A DNA stretch of 64,000 bases from Mytilus edulis. Lineage: Eukaryota; Mollusca; Bivalvia; Mytilida; Mytilidae. The stretch lies in the NCBI RefSeq assembly GCF_963676685.1, contig NC_092351.1, forward strand, positions 39,856,733-39,920,732. Reading direction: 5' to 3'. The translations under genes and the position numbers were made by a program. The number at the start of each line of letters is the position of its first letter. Position 1 is the first letter of the stretch. The notes beneath the pieces were generated by a model, which saw only the letters and a program-made list of their open reading frames with translations, searched no databases and was not told the origin of the DNA. Below, in pieces: positions 36,747 to 49,800 of the stretch.

Positions 36747-37876
36747 CTACACTTCAGTATGCCTGACATCCTCTTTGCTTAGTTTTCTTAGCATCCTCAA
36801 ATCTTCTTTGCTCAACTTTCCTGTCTGCCAAACCTCTTCCCTGCTTGAATTAAGATGCTGACGTAAATCCTCTTTACTGAGTTTAGCTGTCAGTCGTAAA
36901 TCTTCTCTACTAAGTTTGGCAGCCAATCGTAGATCTTCCTTACTAAGTTTTTCTATACGTAAATTTTCCTTGCTTTGTTTTGCCGATTTTCCTTTCTCCC
37001 CTTTCAGCTTCTTGAATTCCCTATTACTTTTCCGTTCCTGACTCCTATACAGCTGCATTCGATCAGACTGTAAAATATTTTCTTTGTTTTCTTTAGTGAG
37101 ACTCTTTCTGCGCATAAAACGTCCAAACATTTGAGATTTTGTTTTTTCGTCCTTTGCTGGGTCAGTGTTTTTTGGTTTCAGGACAGCTCTGGATATCTTA
37201 CTGAAGAAATTTGTGACCGACAATCTCTTCTCTGGTCGTTTAGGTTTATCTGACCACGTCTCTCGTACATTTTCCGTGAAAGGGAGTTTAACGATTGGTC
37301 CTTCCTGTAAGGATAAGTGTTTCTCATCTTGTCTCTGGTTTTCTACATAAAGCTTGATATCATCTCTGTCAACAAACTTTCCATGATTTTCCAAATTAAG
37401 AGTAGACAGAGCACACATACTTTCTGGTTCAGCAAGGGGTGCAATCTGTTCCTCCATGATAAAATCATGGTTTTTCATCTCCTCATATTTCATCCATTTC
37501 TCTGTGACAAGGATTGAATCTGTGAGATCGCTACGACTACGATTATGAGATTGTTTATGTTTACTTGTCTGACGTTTTAACTGTTCAAGTCTTATTTTAC
37601 TTACGACTTCATTAGCTTCAGTAAATTCTTTATCTGACACATTCAGTTTTGATGTATTAGTCTCATTCAACATGGCCACAGCAGCACTCTTGAATGGTGG
37701 TGCCCCATCAGAAATATTTGCCACTTCCAGATGGCATGGTCTTTGTGCATGTGCCATTTCTTGCTTTAACTGCTGCAATTTGTTTGTCATATCTCTGTCT
37801 GTCTTAGTATATGGTTCATTTATCAACACAGCCTCTTCTTTCTCCAGTCTTGGTTCATCTAGAAGAATCTCAGCTG
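36747..37876 (-). CDS. Formin terminal exon, charged tail with 11-residue repeats
   Basis: 1130 bp from acceptor TTATTCCAG. Encodes a charged, probably disordered tail that ends in seven repeats on KLSKEDLRLAA (36750-36980). Confidence 0.88.
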
Positions 37877-40800
37877 CTGGAATAAAATATTATACACTGT
37901 AGATGGTATTATTTGTGGATAAGTTAAGTTTCAGGGGTATTAGTATATTTTTTTTGTGGATTGAGGGAAAATGGCATTTTAGTAGTTATTTGATTTCTTG
38001 GTTTTGAAAAAAGTTGTATAAAAGTCTCATGAGAACCTTTGAACAATAAATAAGGGGTTCAGCATGAATTGTATGAAGTAAATTACTTTCCTTTTGAAAT
38101 TTCTAATTGTTCAAGATATTTCTTCCAAAGATCAATTAGTTTAATTTTGTTTTGATCCAAATAATCTAGAGTGCATGTATAGTACTTTGTGGACTCTTGT
38201 TATTCTTTTGTTTTTCTTAGATTTATGATGTTTGATTGCCCATTTGGTATCTGCTGCCCATTTTTGCATTTCATCATTAATGTACCAATTGAAAATCATA
38301 TATGTTCTATATGTTTGCATTTCATATAATTGAAGGACTTTAATGTTTTTAGAATGTTGGAAGTTACGTATCTCATCATTTTAACCATCTTTATAGCCCC
38401 TGAACACACGTTTACTTTCGTTACATCACATTCAAGGCCGATTGAACATGACACTGGAAGTGCTTTCTTTAGGTTTCAGGAGAAATTTTGAACTGTGTGT
38501 TAGCAAATTTTTTTGAAATAGTCTCTGTGTTGACATTAAAAAGACACTCAATTTCATTTGTATGTGGCTGCACACAAATGAGGTCTTTGAGGGACTAGAG
38601 ATTAAATGAAAATTTTCAAACCTTATTTAACAAAACACTTAAGTTATATTTTGGTAGTGTTTTAGAGGGTACTGTTTATTTTTTCCATTAGTATAATTTT
38701 GAGTCAAAGCAACATTTTCAATTCTTGAGGTGACTAAGAATTGAAGTTTAAAGATTGTTCATTGAAGCATTATCCTATACAAATAAGTTTTTGTAAAGTT
38801 TGGTATAAAATAACATGATAAATACTCTTCCTATCTTCATTGATCTTGAAAATATAACATGAATGACCATACCTGAACTGGATCTCGGTCGGATGCCTAC
38901 TAACTCTGTAGGCGATAAGATGTCTTCCTCTGAGTTGTAGGTACCAACATGCTGTCTCAATACATATGGACTTTCTACAAAACTGATGTTACTAAACTCA
39001 AAGGGGTCCAGCTCTATTGTATCAGGGGTATGGACTTCGGATTTGATAACAGGACGGAAGTTTCCACGATGTAAATCATCTAATATTTTTTCCAAAACTT
39101 TATTTCTATCTTCTAATATGGAAGAACTTGCTCCTGAAAAAAAAAGGATATTGATTTAACAGATTCAACTCATGTAATGTAACCTCATTTGTACAGACAT
39201 CATTTATTTTTTTGTTTCATAACCTTAATATGCATCTTACACAAAGCCATTCATGTGGTGAATGTAAGTTAACATGTCGAATTTTTATGTAAATTAACAT
39301 GTCAAATGTTTATGTAAGTTATAAAATCGAGAATGGACATGGGGAATGTGTCAAAGAGACAACAACCCGACCATAGAGCAGACAACAGTTGAACTCCACC
39401 AATGGGTCTTCAATGCAGCAAGAAACTCACACACCCAGAGTCAGGAGTTTCTTGCTGCATTATATTTTCAACATGACAAGGATTGAATCTGTGAGATCGC
39501 TACGACTACGATTATGAGATTGTTTATGTTTATGCAAGTTTAAAACATGTCAAATTTTTACGTAAGTTTTTTGTATAAATTTCATTGATAATACAAACAA
39601 TGGTGTATATGCTGACACAACATCAATCCTAAACCATTCAAACTTTTTTACCTGCTTAGATCTGAATATCTTAAGCTACCCATGCCTTAGGCAAATGGAA
39701 GATCAAACTCAAAAGATTACTTTTGTTTCTGTGTAAATGGTAAGACTAAAAGTGGTAATACATACGTGTAGATGATAAAAACTGAGTGCACACAAAATCA
39801 TTCAAGAAAACTATTATTAATAATGCCTGATGCACCTCAAATTCTGTGCATCCATCATCAAAATCTGTCAAACTGGTTCAAACTCAGAAAAGAAAGTAAT
39901 TCTTAGTGAACTATATATCCTCTACATTAAAATTGAGAATGGAAATGGGGAATGTGTCAAAGAGACAACAACCCGACCAAAGAGTAGACAACAGCCAAAC
40001 TACATTAGTATCTATTTGAAATCTTGACTCAAGAAAAAGAAGAAGCCATCTTTGTCAGTTATTGGTTCGAAGTCACAATTCTTCAAAGTGATTCACATAT
40101 AAACTTTGCACTAACATCTGTTCTCTTATGCTTCAGCTTCTTTCTAGGGGACCAAAATTCCTGTTATCAGTGTTTTATTCTATATGTTCTGTTTAATAAT
40201 GTAAGCCAACTATATCGTGAATATAACATGTATAAATAGAGGTGATATTCAAAATTTGGGTCTTTATGAATTTGTTTTTGAATTGGCAATGTGTTGTTTA
40301 AAAACAAGAATGTGTCCACAGATGCCCTACTAGCACTATCGTTTTCTATGTTCAGTGGACTGTGAAATTGGGGTTAAAAATCTAAGTTGGCATTACAAGA
40401 TCATATCATAGGGAACAGGTGTACTAAGATTCAAGTTGATTGGACTTCAACTTCATCAAAACTACAATGACCAAAAACTTCAACCTGAAGCGGGAGAGAT
40501 GGACGAACTGACGTACAGACCAGAAAACATAACGCCCCTCTACTATAGTAGGTGGGACATAAAAATACTTGAAATGTTATGACAGTAGCTTTGAGCATTT
40601 TTGTCTTACCTGCATCTTTTCCAAATTCTAATGCCATTAATCTGTTTTTGAAGGTACATTTAAGTTGTTCATTCTTCTTCCTTGCTAAGTGTGACTGCTT
40701 CTGAAAGCTTGCATTGTCCTAAACATAGACAAATGAATAATGACTGATTTATAATTGGAAAGAAGGAATTTTGATGCATTAATACATTATCATGATTATC

Positions 40801-43800
40801 TTACTTACGACCAACCTTAAGACAGACCAGCGATATGTTCCCCATCAACTGTAGACAGGGCATAAATATTCCTTCACACCTTGAAGGTGATCTCATGGAT
40901 AAATATATGTATAAACATTAGTATACACCTCAAGCACAGGGGGAACTTTTTATGGACTTGTGATTTATGACTTTTTCTGCACATTTTCATGACCTTATAA
41001 TATTAAATCAGTTTGACATGACAATAATAACAAAAGAAAGCTATATTTTATATACCCATCCATAATATGCACAACTAGAGGCTCTAAAGAGCCTGTGTCG
41101 CTCACCTTGGTCTATGTGAATATTAAACAATGGAAACAGATGGATTCATGACAAAATTGTGTTTTGGTGATGGTGATGTGTTTGTAGATCTTACTATACT
41201 AAACATTCTTGCTGCTTACTATTATCTCTATCTATAATAATATTCAAGATAATAACCAAAAACAGCAAAATTTCCTTAAAATTATCAATTCAGGGGCAGC
41301 AACCCAACAACGGGTTGTTCGATTCATCTGAAAATTTCAGGGCAGATAGATCTTGACCTGATAATCAATTTTATCCCTGTCAGATTTGCTCTTAATGCTT
41401 TGGTTTTTGAGTTATAAGCCAAAAACCCCATTTTACCCCTATGTTCTATTTTTAGCCATGGCGGCCATTTTGGTTGGTTGGCCGGTTCACGCCACACATT
41501 TTTTAAACTAGATACCCCAATGATGATTGTGGCCAAGTTTGGATTAATTTGTCCCAGTAGTTTCAGAGGAGAAGATTTTTGTGAAAGATAACTAAGATTT
41601 ACGAAAAATGGTTAAAAATGGACTAAAAAGGGCAATAACTCCTAAAGGGGTCAACTGACCATTTCGGTCACGTTGACTTATTTGTAGATCTTACTTTGCT
41701 GAACATTATTGCTGTTTACAGTTTATCTCTATCTATAATAATATTCAAGATAATAACCAAAAACAGCAAAATTTCCTTAAAATTATCAATTCAGGGGCAG
41801 CAACCCAACAACGGGTTGTCCGATTCATCTGAAAATTTCAGGGCAGATAGATCTTGACCTGATAAACAATTTTACCTGATGTCAGATTTGCTCTAAATGC
41901 TTTGGTTTTTGAGTTATAAGCCAAAAACTGCATTTTACCCCTATGTTCTATTTTTAGCCATGGCGGCCATCTTGGTTGGTTGGCCGGGTCACGCCACACA
42001 TTTTTTAAACTAGATACCCCAATGATGATTGTAGCCAAGTTTGGATTAATTTGTCCCAGTAGTTTCAGAGGAGAAGATTTTTGTGAAAGATAACTAAGAT
42101 TTACGAAAAATGGTTAAAAATGGACTAAAAAGGGCAATAACTCCTAAAGGGGTCAACTGACCATTTCGGTCACGTTGACTTATTTGTAAATCTTACTTTG
42201 CTGAACATTATTGCTGTTTACAGTTTATCTCTATCTATAATAATATTCAAGATAATAACCAAAAACAGCAAAATTTCCTTAAAATTATCAATTCAGGGGC
42301 AGCAACCCAACAACGGGTTGTCCGATTCATCTGAAAATTTCAGGGCAGATAGATCTTGACCTGATAAACAATTTTACCCCATTCAGATTTGCTCTAAATG
42401 CTTTGGTTTCAGAGATATGAGCCAAAATCTACATTTTACCCCTATGTTCTATTTTTAGCCGTGGCGGCCATCTTGGTTGGTTGGCGGGGTCACGCCACAC
42501 ATTTTTAAAACTAGATACCCCAATGATGATTTTGGTCAAGTTTGGTTGAATTTGGCCCAGTAGTTTCAGAGGAGAAGATTTTTGTAAAAGTTAACGACGA
42601 CGGACGACGGACGCAAAGTGATGGGAATAGCTCACTTGGCCCTTCGGGCCAGGTGAGCTAAAAAACACAATACATAACAAAACTATAATAATTTCCTAGA
42701 ACTGTACTCTATTATATGATCTTTTTCAATCAACTTATATTTGGTCATTTACCATATAATTTTCCATATCATAATTTTGCAATTAATCATTTTATAATTC
42801 TATAAATATCAATGAGTCCTTGGTCCTTGTTAATTTTAATGAATACCTACCATTTGACATTTTCTGATTTGTTTACAGAATTTCTGTAAGACTTTGAAAG
42901 TGTTTTCAAGGTCAAAGTTTGTAAAATCTTCACAGAAATAAGCGGCAACTTTTTCTGATAGGCTCCTTAACTGTAGTGTTGTAGCTTGTATGATGATCAG
43001 TTCTGCTCTCACAGTCTAAAGGGAAAAATCAATCATGAAATGGTAATTGGTTTAAAGATTGCTGTCGTGAAACATTACATTTATTACTAGGAAAAGATGA
43101 GTTTAAATATCGCTGACTCTATCGCTGACTCAGACAGCAACTCCCATCTACTTCATATGAACTTTAGTGGATAGTTGTCTCATTGTCAACCATACCACAT
43201 CTCCATTTTTTCTTAAAGGTCAACATCCAATTGAAATGATTTCTTCAAACATCTTCTCTGAATCATATAAAAGCTTTTGCCAAAGTTTCATAAAACTCGA
43301 TGAAGATTTGATAAAGTTATTAATGTATTACAAACTTTAATCCCAGACTTTATACTTTTTAACAGTAAATAACTAACTGAGTCCATTTATCAGTGAAAAA
43401 CAGAAAGATGAAAAACAAGCATACCTGCCAACTTTTGAAAGTGCCATGGTTTTAGTGCGCGACAACAATTTCAAAGGTTATAATTCTTTGCGACGTATTT
43501 TGCGCATGCTGTTTTATGGTCTAGAAAAAGTGTCATATTTGTAAGATGAGCTTTCAAGCCTTTTTATTAAGTTTATTTGCATGATTCTAGTTATTATATC
43601 AGTAGAAAAGATAAACATGTAGCTATAAGCCCAGGATTTATTTTCATGTGTAAGGATATATATCATGATTGTTGACTTTTCCAATTTAAAATTATGCACA
43701 AAGAAGGACCTTTATCAGGTTGGGAACAACACCTAGGGTAACCCCTCAATGTAAGGACATTAAAACCCACTTTTTAAGTACAAATAAGCACATATTCATA

Positions 43801-46800
43801 CTATTTGAAGAAATCTTTTCCCAAAGAACTATACATCTTATGATCTATCTGGTATTATATGGTCAACACATGTACAAGAATTTTGAAGTGTTCTTGGACT
43901 TTAATTTCTTTATTTTTCATTATAATTGGACCCCTCATTTAGAAAAGTTGTACCCAAATATAAATTATAATGAATTTTTCCATTTTTAAGTTAAAAAGTC
44001 TAAATTTTTCAATTTTTTTTTTTTACAATAGTTAAATGACCTCTTGTCTTAGGGACAGTCACACATTTAAGGGAAACCCCTCATGTGGGGGTTGTTCCAA
44101 ACCTGTTTGTTTGGTCCTTGTGAAAAATAAAAGAATAGTACATTGTACTTTAAATGATTTGTGGTAATTTAATTGAATACATAAATAACAGATGTTACAT
44201 CAAGTGTAATGTCAATAAATTAGTGAATAAACTACTATTGATTATCTTTATGGTAGTACTGCATCATTGAATTTTGTAAATAAGCCATGCTTTAGTTCTT
44301 AATCTGTGTAAGAACCTCATTGAAGGTGAAAAAAATCACCTGCCATGTTCACGGTTTTACAATTTTTCTGTTTCTCTGACACAGAGGAATACAACACAAG
44401 TTCAAAATCTAGCATGTTAGAATAATCTTGAGAGAAAATGTTTTTGATTGGCTTATTAATTTGATCACGAGAAACACAGAATTTGATTTGCTGAACACGA
44501 TTGTCTTCCCTTGGACACAGTTCAAAATTGGGAACAAATCGTGTAGATTTTCACAAAATCTTGTTTTAGATGTTTTTTCAGGATCACGATTGTGCAATCG
44601 TGACAAAGGGTCAAAATTGTGTAGTACACACCTAAATCGTGAAAGGTATGAACAAGTGAAATTGCAAGCTACTGCTCAAGGATCATATCCACTCCAAAAT
44701 ATTTCGGCAAACAGGAAGTTGTTGAGTGATGAATCTAAAAACACATCACACAGTATAGCTGACTTATATACATGATATAAACCGTGAAACAAACTTCTGG
44801 AAATCCTTGTACTGTAGTTCCTGAGAAAAATGTGACAAAAATTTTCAACTTGGGTACTCATGTGAAAAATGATGAAAGTGTTTGGTAAACAGGAAGTTGT
44901 CAAGTGATGAATCTGAAAACACATCACAGGGTACAGCTGACTTATATTAACTCTTAAACTAAATTTCAGCTATCTTTATAGTGCAGTTCCTGAGAAAGAT
45001 GCGATGAAACATATTCCTGGGACGGATGGACTGACTGACAGAGGTCAAATAGTATACCCCCACTTTTTTTAAGTGAGTGTATATAATAATTATTTTCCAA
45101 ATTTTGCTCAACAGGATTCTGTCCAAAATTTCATAAAATCCATGAAGGTTTTACAAAGTTATCATGGTAATTAATGTGTATCAAACTTTCACCCATGACT
45201 GTATTCAATGTTAATTTTAAAGTACACAAAAGTAAAAAAGTAAAATGATTTCCTTGAAAAATTTCAGACATAAAGGGCATAAAGGAAAACGAAATAGCCA
45301 AGTGCTCAACTTTTAGCATTACAAATATTACCTCTATAAATGTGTTGAACTTGTCCTTCAGTTTATGATCAGCCAATTGAAGATGTTGTATAAATCTACA
45401 CATCTGTTTACTGAAACTATTTATATCTCTCCTTAAATCATTCAGTGATGTGCTGAAAAAAAACCAACCAACAAAATATTTAGTTTAAAACTATGATAAG
45501 AAGTAATCGTAAGACATAGAACACTAAATCATCAAGTGTTTGTGAGCACTGACGGATAAGGATTACATACATGTTAAAGTCAGAACAAAGAAAAAGATAT
45601 TATATTGTATTAAGCATTGGAAGGCAATACAATGAATAGGAATCCATAGTTGTATTTCATTTGAAAATAAAATCTTTCGATTGATGATACTATACTTTCA
45701 AAAGTTGTTTATTGCCATTATATTGTTCTACAGTTCAACAGATTTTTCAAACTCATCTTGGATGTGTAAGTATATATTATCATACCTAGCAACCTTATCC
45801 AACGACTGGAAGTCTTGGAGAAACTTTAATAATGTGTTGTCAAGATCCTGTGCCATCTTGATCATGTAGTGGAGAAATGAATGGTTAGCTGTCAATGATT
45901 TCACCTCTACCATTCTGTCAAGGCTAGATAACTTAAATCCCGCTGCTTCTCCCTGTACATAGTCCTACAATATAGATTAAAATTGTGAGATTACTCACAA
46001 AAGAAACCCCTCATTACAATACAATAGTATTTATCATGTTTATTGAAATTAGAAAGTTTTCATCAATATCAACCTAGCCTTCGATTCTTAAATGTTACAT
46101 GAACAACAACAACAACAACAACAATACTTTATTTTAAGAGGGTTACACAGTTAGCTATATTACTAATCTTCACTGAGGCCCTCATCATGAGAAATCAAAC
46201 AAAATGCAAACATATACATTAGTATAAAAAGTAAAGTACTGTATGATAATAATGTTCAATACAACTTATACAGAAAAATGAAAGATGGGTGACAAGGGTG
46301 ATAATTATATACACTACCTTCCCCAACACACACCTTAATAAAAAAAATGTGTGTTATATGACTTATTATCCACATAACTGGATTATCTAAAGATTATATT
46401 GTCAACAATAAAAGCACTTTAAGATTATTTTATTGCAAGTTATTCTGAACTATATCTATTTATATACACATGGAAAAAAGTATTGCAACGCCTTGATTTT
46501 TTAAAATTTGAAAAATCAGCCTCTTTTTTTTTATGGAATATAATAAAATATGTGTATAATATTATTGAAACATAGTTCACGATAACATTGGCATTGAAAC
46601 GAACAAAAAATGTTTAAAAAAAAAATGATTTATATAACCACAATTTCAATAACAAAATGAAGTGTTTTTTGTACAAAAAAACGCATTTGACAAGTTTCAC
46701 TGTAGTCGAACTTTACAATGTCAGACATTTCAAAATTAATCTTCAAAGCCGGGCTACGATCAGGCCAAGGAAGATGAACCAAATTCCATTTGAACATTGG

Positions 46801-49800
46801 ATCTTCCTCCACGATGCTAATTTCCAACTTTGGCGAGCTCTGCACTACATTGGATACGGAAAACTGTAAGTCTGCTCGTTAGCAAAGGTCTCCGAAATGG
46901 TATTATCGCACTGTAACCAGTAGCGATGAGTTGATCTCGAACAGTTCTTGTTAAAAGGCTCTTGTATGGCCACCACTCTCATTTTAGGATTGTCTTGTAT
47001 GCAATGGGTTTCCTTCTGACCAACCTTCATTATGCTTGATTTTCTCTAGCAAATGGAATAGGGGGTCTTCATTATCTCAGAAGGTCTTTTACAGCGTTTA
47101 TTGCCTGATTTTTATTCTCAAAACGACTTCAGTGGCATGGTGATGACCAACAATGCGTGCAGTTGTTACAGCGACAGCCCTGCTTCTCTTATGCTGATAA
47201 TCTGCCATCTTGCTGCAGTTAAGAGTTGTCAAGGACCCATTATAAGGTGTCAATCACATAATTTTAAAAACTTGGTTATTTAAAGTGCTGAAAACAATGA
47301 GGATCAAAACATCTTTTTTGCTGTTTACGGGTACAGTAGCTGCATGTGCAGATAAAAACTTATCGAGTCGATATTTATTGATTAAACTCAGGTGATACTT
47401 AAATAATGTTTAACTAGTTCTATTTTACTAAATTATATCACAAAAAAATAATGAGTGTTTTTTTTAATTCAATTTCAATTTGGTGTTGCAATACTTTTTT
47501 CCAGGTGTATATATTAAATTTACTTTATAACAACGTAAGTGTGTGAATTTTAAGGACAATCTTACATGATTCAGAAAGTTCCCAGCATTCAACAGGAAGT
47601 GGAAGAATTCCTTGAGATGTGTATTCTCAAGTATAAGTTTACTGACATCCACCATCATATTAAGTGATCCCTTCAGTCTATTCATACTTTTGTTGTATTC
47701 TGCCATCATTAAATGACCTTCAATCAGAATCTCAAAGTCAGGGATATCTGCTAACATGAGAATGAACTGTTCTGCCATTCCCAACTCCAGACGACGTCCT
47801 TCATAACTCAATAACATACCTATCTGTAAAAGGTAATAAAATTTGCAATTATCAGAGAATTTGCAAATTACAGACTTTTAAATTCATTTAGTTATGTCAT
47901 TGTTATAAAACAGGAACATATTATATAAACATTATCTAAACAAATATCGAAGTGAAAGTTACTTGCCCAAATAGGAAATGATGTAAAATTGACTACAGAT
48001 TTTTTAATTTCAACTAATTTGAAGATATCTGATATATTAAAAGCTTTTTACCTCCTCTCTCTCAGGTAATACTTTAACCAGGTACTGTAGCGTAGGTAAC
48101 GATATGTCACAGCTATCCTCATTCTCTAGCTCTAACCCTTGTATCAACTCCTCTGGTCCTATCTCCATACGACTCAGGAACAAATTGATATTTCTTCTAC
48201 TTTTTGAGTTCAATAGAACTATCTGAAAATTACATATACATGATATACAGCTGTTTTTAATAAATTAATCACATATTTACATTAACAAATTTTTTTAATG
48301 TCTAACACTTGTATAATTTTGGTTTCTGGTCTTACTTGCAGTTTTCCATGAAATTTAAAGATTTTGTAAAATATCAATGCAGAATTACCTGAAAACATTG
48401 CATATCAGATTTCTAATATATACATAGCACTTGCACTGTATAGTACTGTATAGTTTCATGGTCTAACCATAATTGTACTTGTACTGCAGTTTTCTGTTTA
48501 ACCATAATTGTATATGTACTGTATATATTTCTGTTTTAACTATACTAGTTAATATTGATTCACTTATAGGGTCTTTGCATCGGAACTAAACACATTTATT
48601 AAACAAGAGTGCACACGCTGAAATGTCTCGCCTTCTTTACTAATATTATGCTGATAGTCGTAAGTATAAAGCTTTATTAAAAACTGTCACATAAACTTAT
48701 TAACCAAGATAACTAAACAAAGACCAATGAACCATGAAAATGAGGTCAAGGTCAGATGAACCATGCCAGACAGACATGTACAGCTAACAATGCTTCCATA
48801 CAACAAATATAGTTGACCTATTTCTTATAGTTTAAGAAAAATAGACCAAAACACAAAAAACTTAACACTGAGCAATGAACTGTGAAAATGAGGTTGAGGT
48901 CAAATAAAACCTGCGTGACTGACATAAAGATCATAAAATATTTCCATTCACCAAATATAGTTGACCTATGACATATAGTATTAGATAGAAAGATCAAAAC
49001 TCAAAAACTTAACTTTGACCACTCAACCATGAAAATGAGGTCAAGGTCAGATGACATCTGCCCGCTAGACATGTACATCTTACAATCATTCCATACAACA
49101 AATATTGTAGATCTATTGTGTAAAGTATGAAAAAAAGAGACCAATACACAAAAACTTAACTATAACCACTGAACCATGAAAATAAGGTCAAGGTCAGATG
49201 ACACCTGCCAGTTGGACATGGACACCTTACAGTCCTTCCATACACCGAATATACTAGTCCTATTGCTTATAGTATCTGAGATATGGACTTGACCACCAAA
49301 ACTTAACCTTGTTCACTGATCCATAAAATGAGGTCGAGGTCAAGTGAAAACTGTCTGACAGGCATGAGGACCTTGCAAGGTACGCACATACCAAATATAA
49401 TTACCCTATTACTTATAATAAGAGAGAATTCAACATTACAAAAAATCTGAACTTTTTGTTCAAGTGGTCAATGAACCATGAAAATGAGGTCAAGGACATG
49501 TGACATGTGACTGACGGAAACTTCGTAACATGAGGCATCTATATACAAAGTATGGAGCATCCAGGTCTTCCACCTTCTAAAATATAAAGCTTTTAAAAAG
49601 TTAGCTAACGCCGCCGCCGCCGTAGCCCCCCCCCCCCCCCCCCCCCCCCCCCGCCGGATCACTATCCCTATGTCAAGCTTTCTGCAACAAAAGTTGCAGG
49701 CTCGACAAAAACCAGTTGTTGGCATGACACAGGTTATGTTCTTCTCATATATGTTATGATGGTATGATACTAAACCCCTAACAGGAAGGATTGTGCCCGA

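Noticed and set aside
44428-44775. 115-codon plus-strand frame
   Set aside because: Runs into tandem repeat family G, opposite to the formin, with no recognisable domain.
46657-47283. Several 60-71 codon frames on both strands
   Set aside because: Parts of the broken Tc1/mariner transposase region; none is a complete gene.
48604-49707. CRISPR-like regular repeats
   Set aside because: Spacing and sequence drift fit diverged tandem units of a eukaryotic element, and the window is animal DNA.
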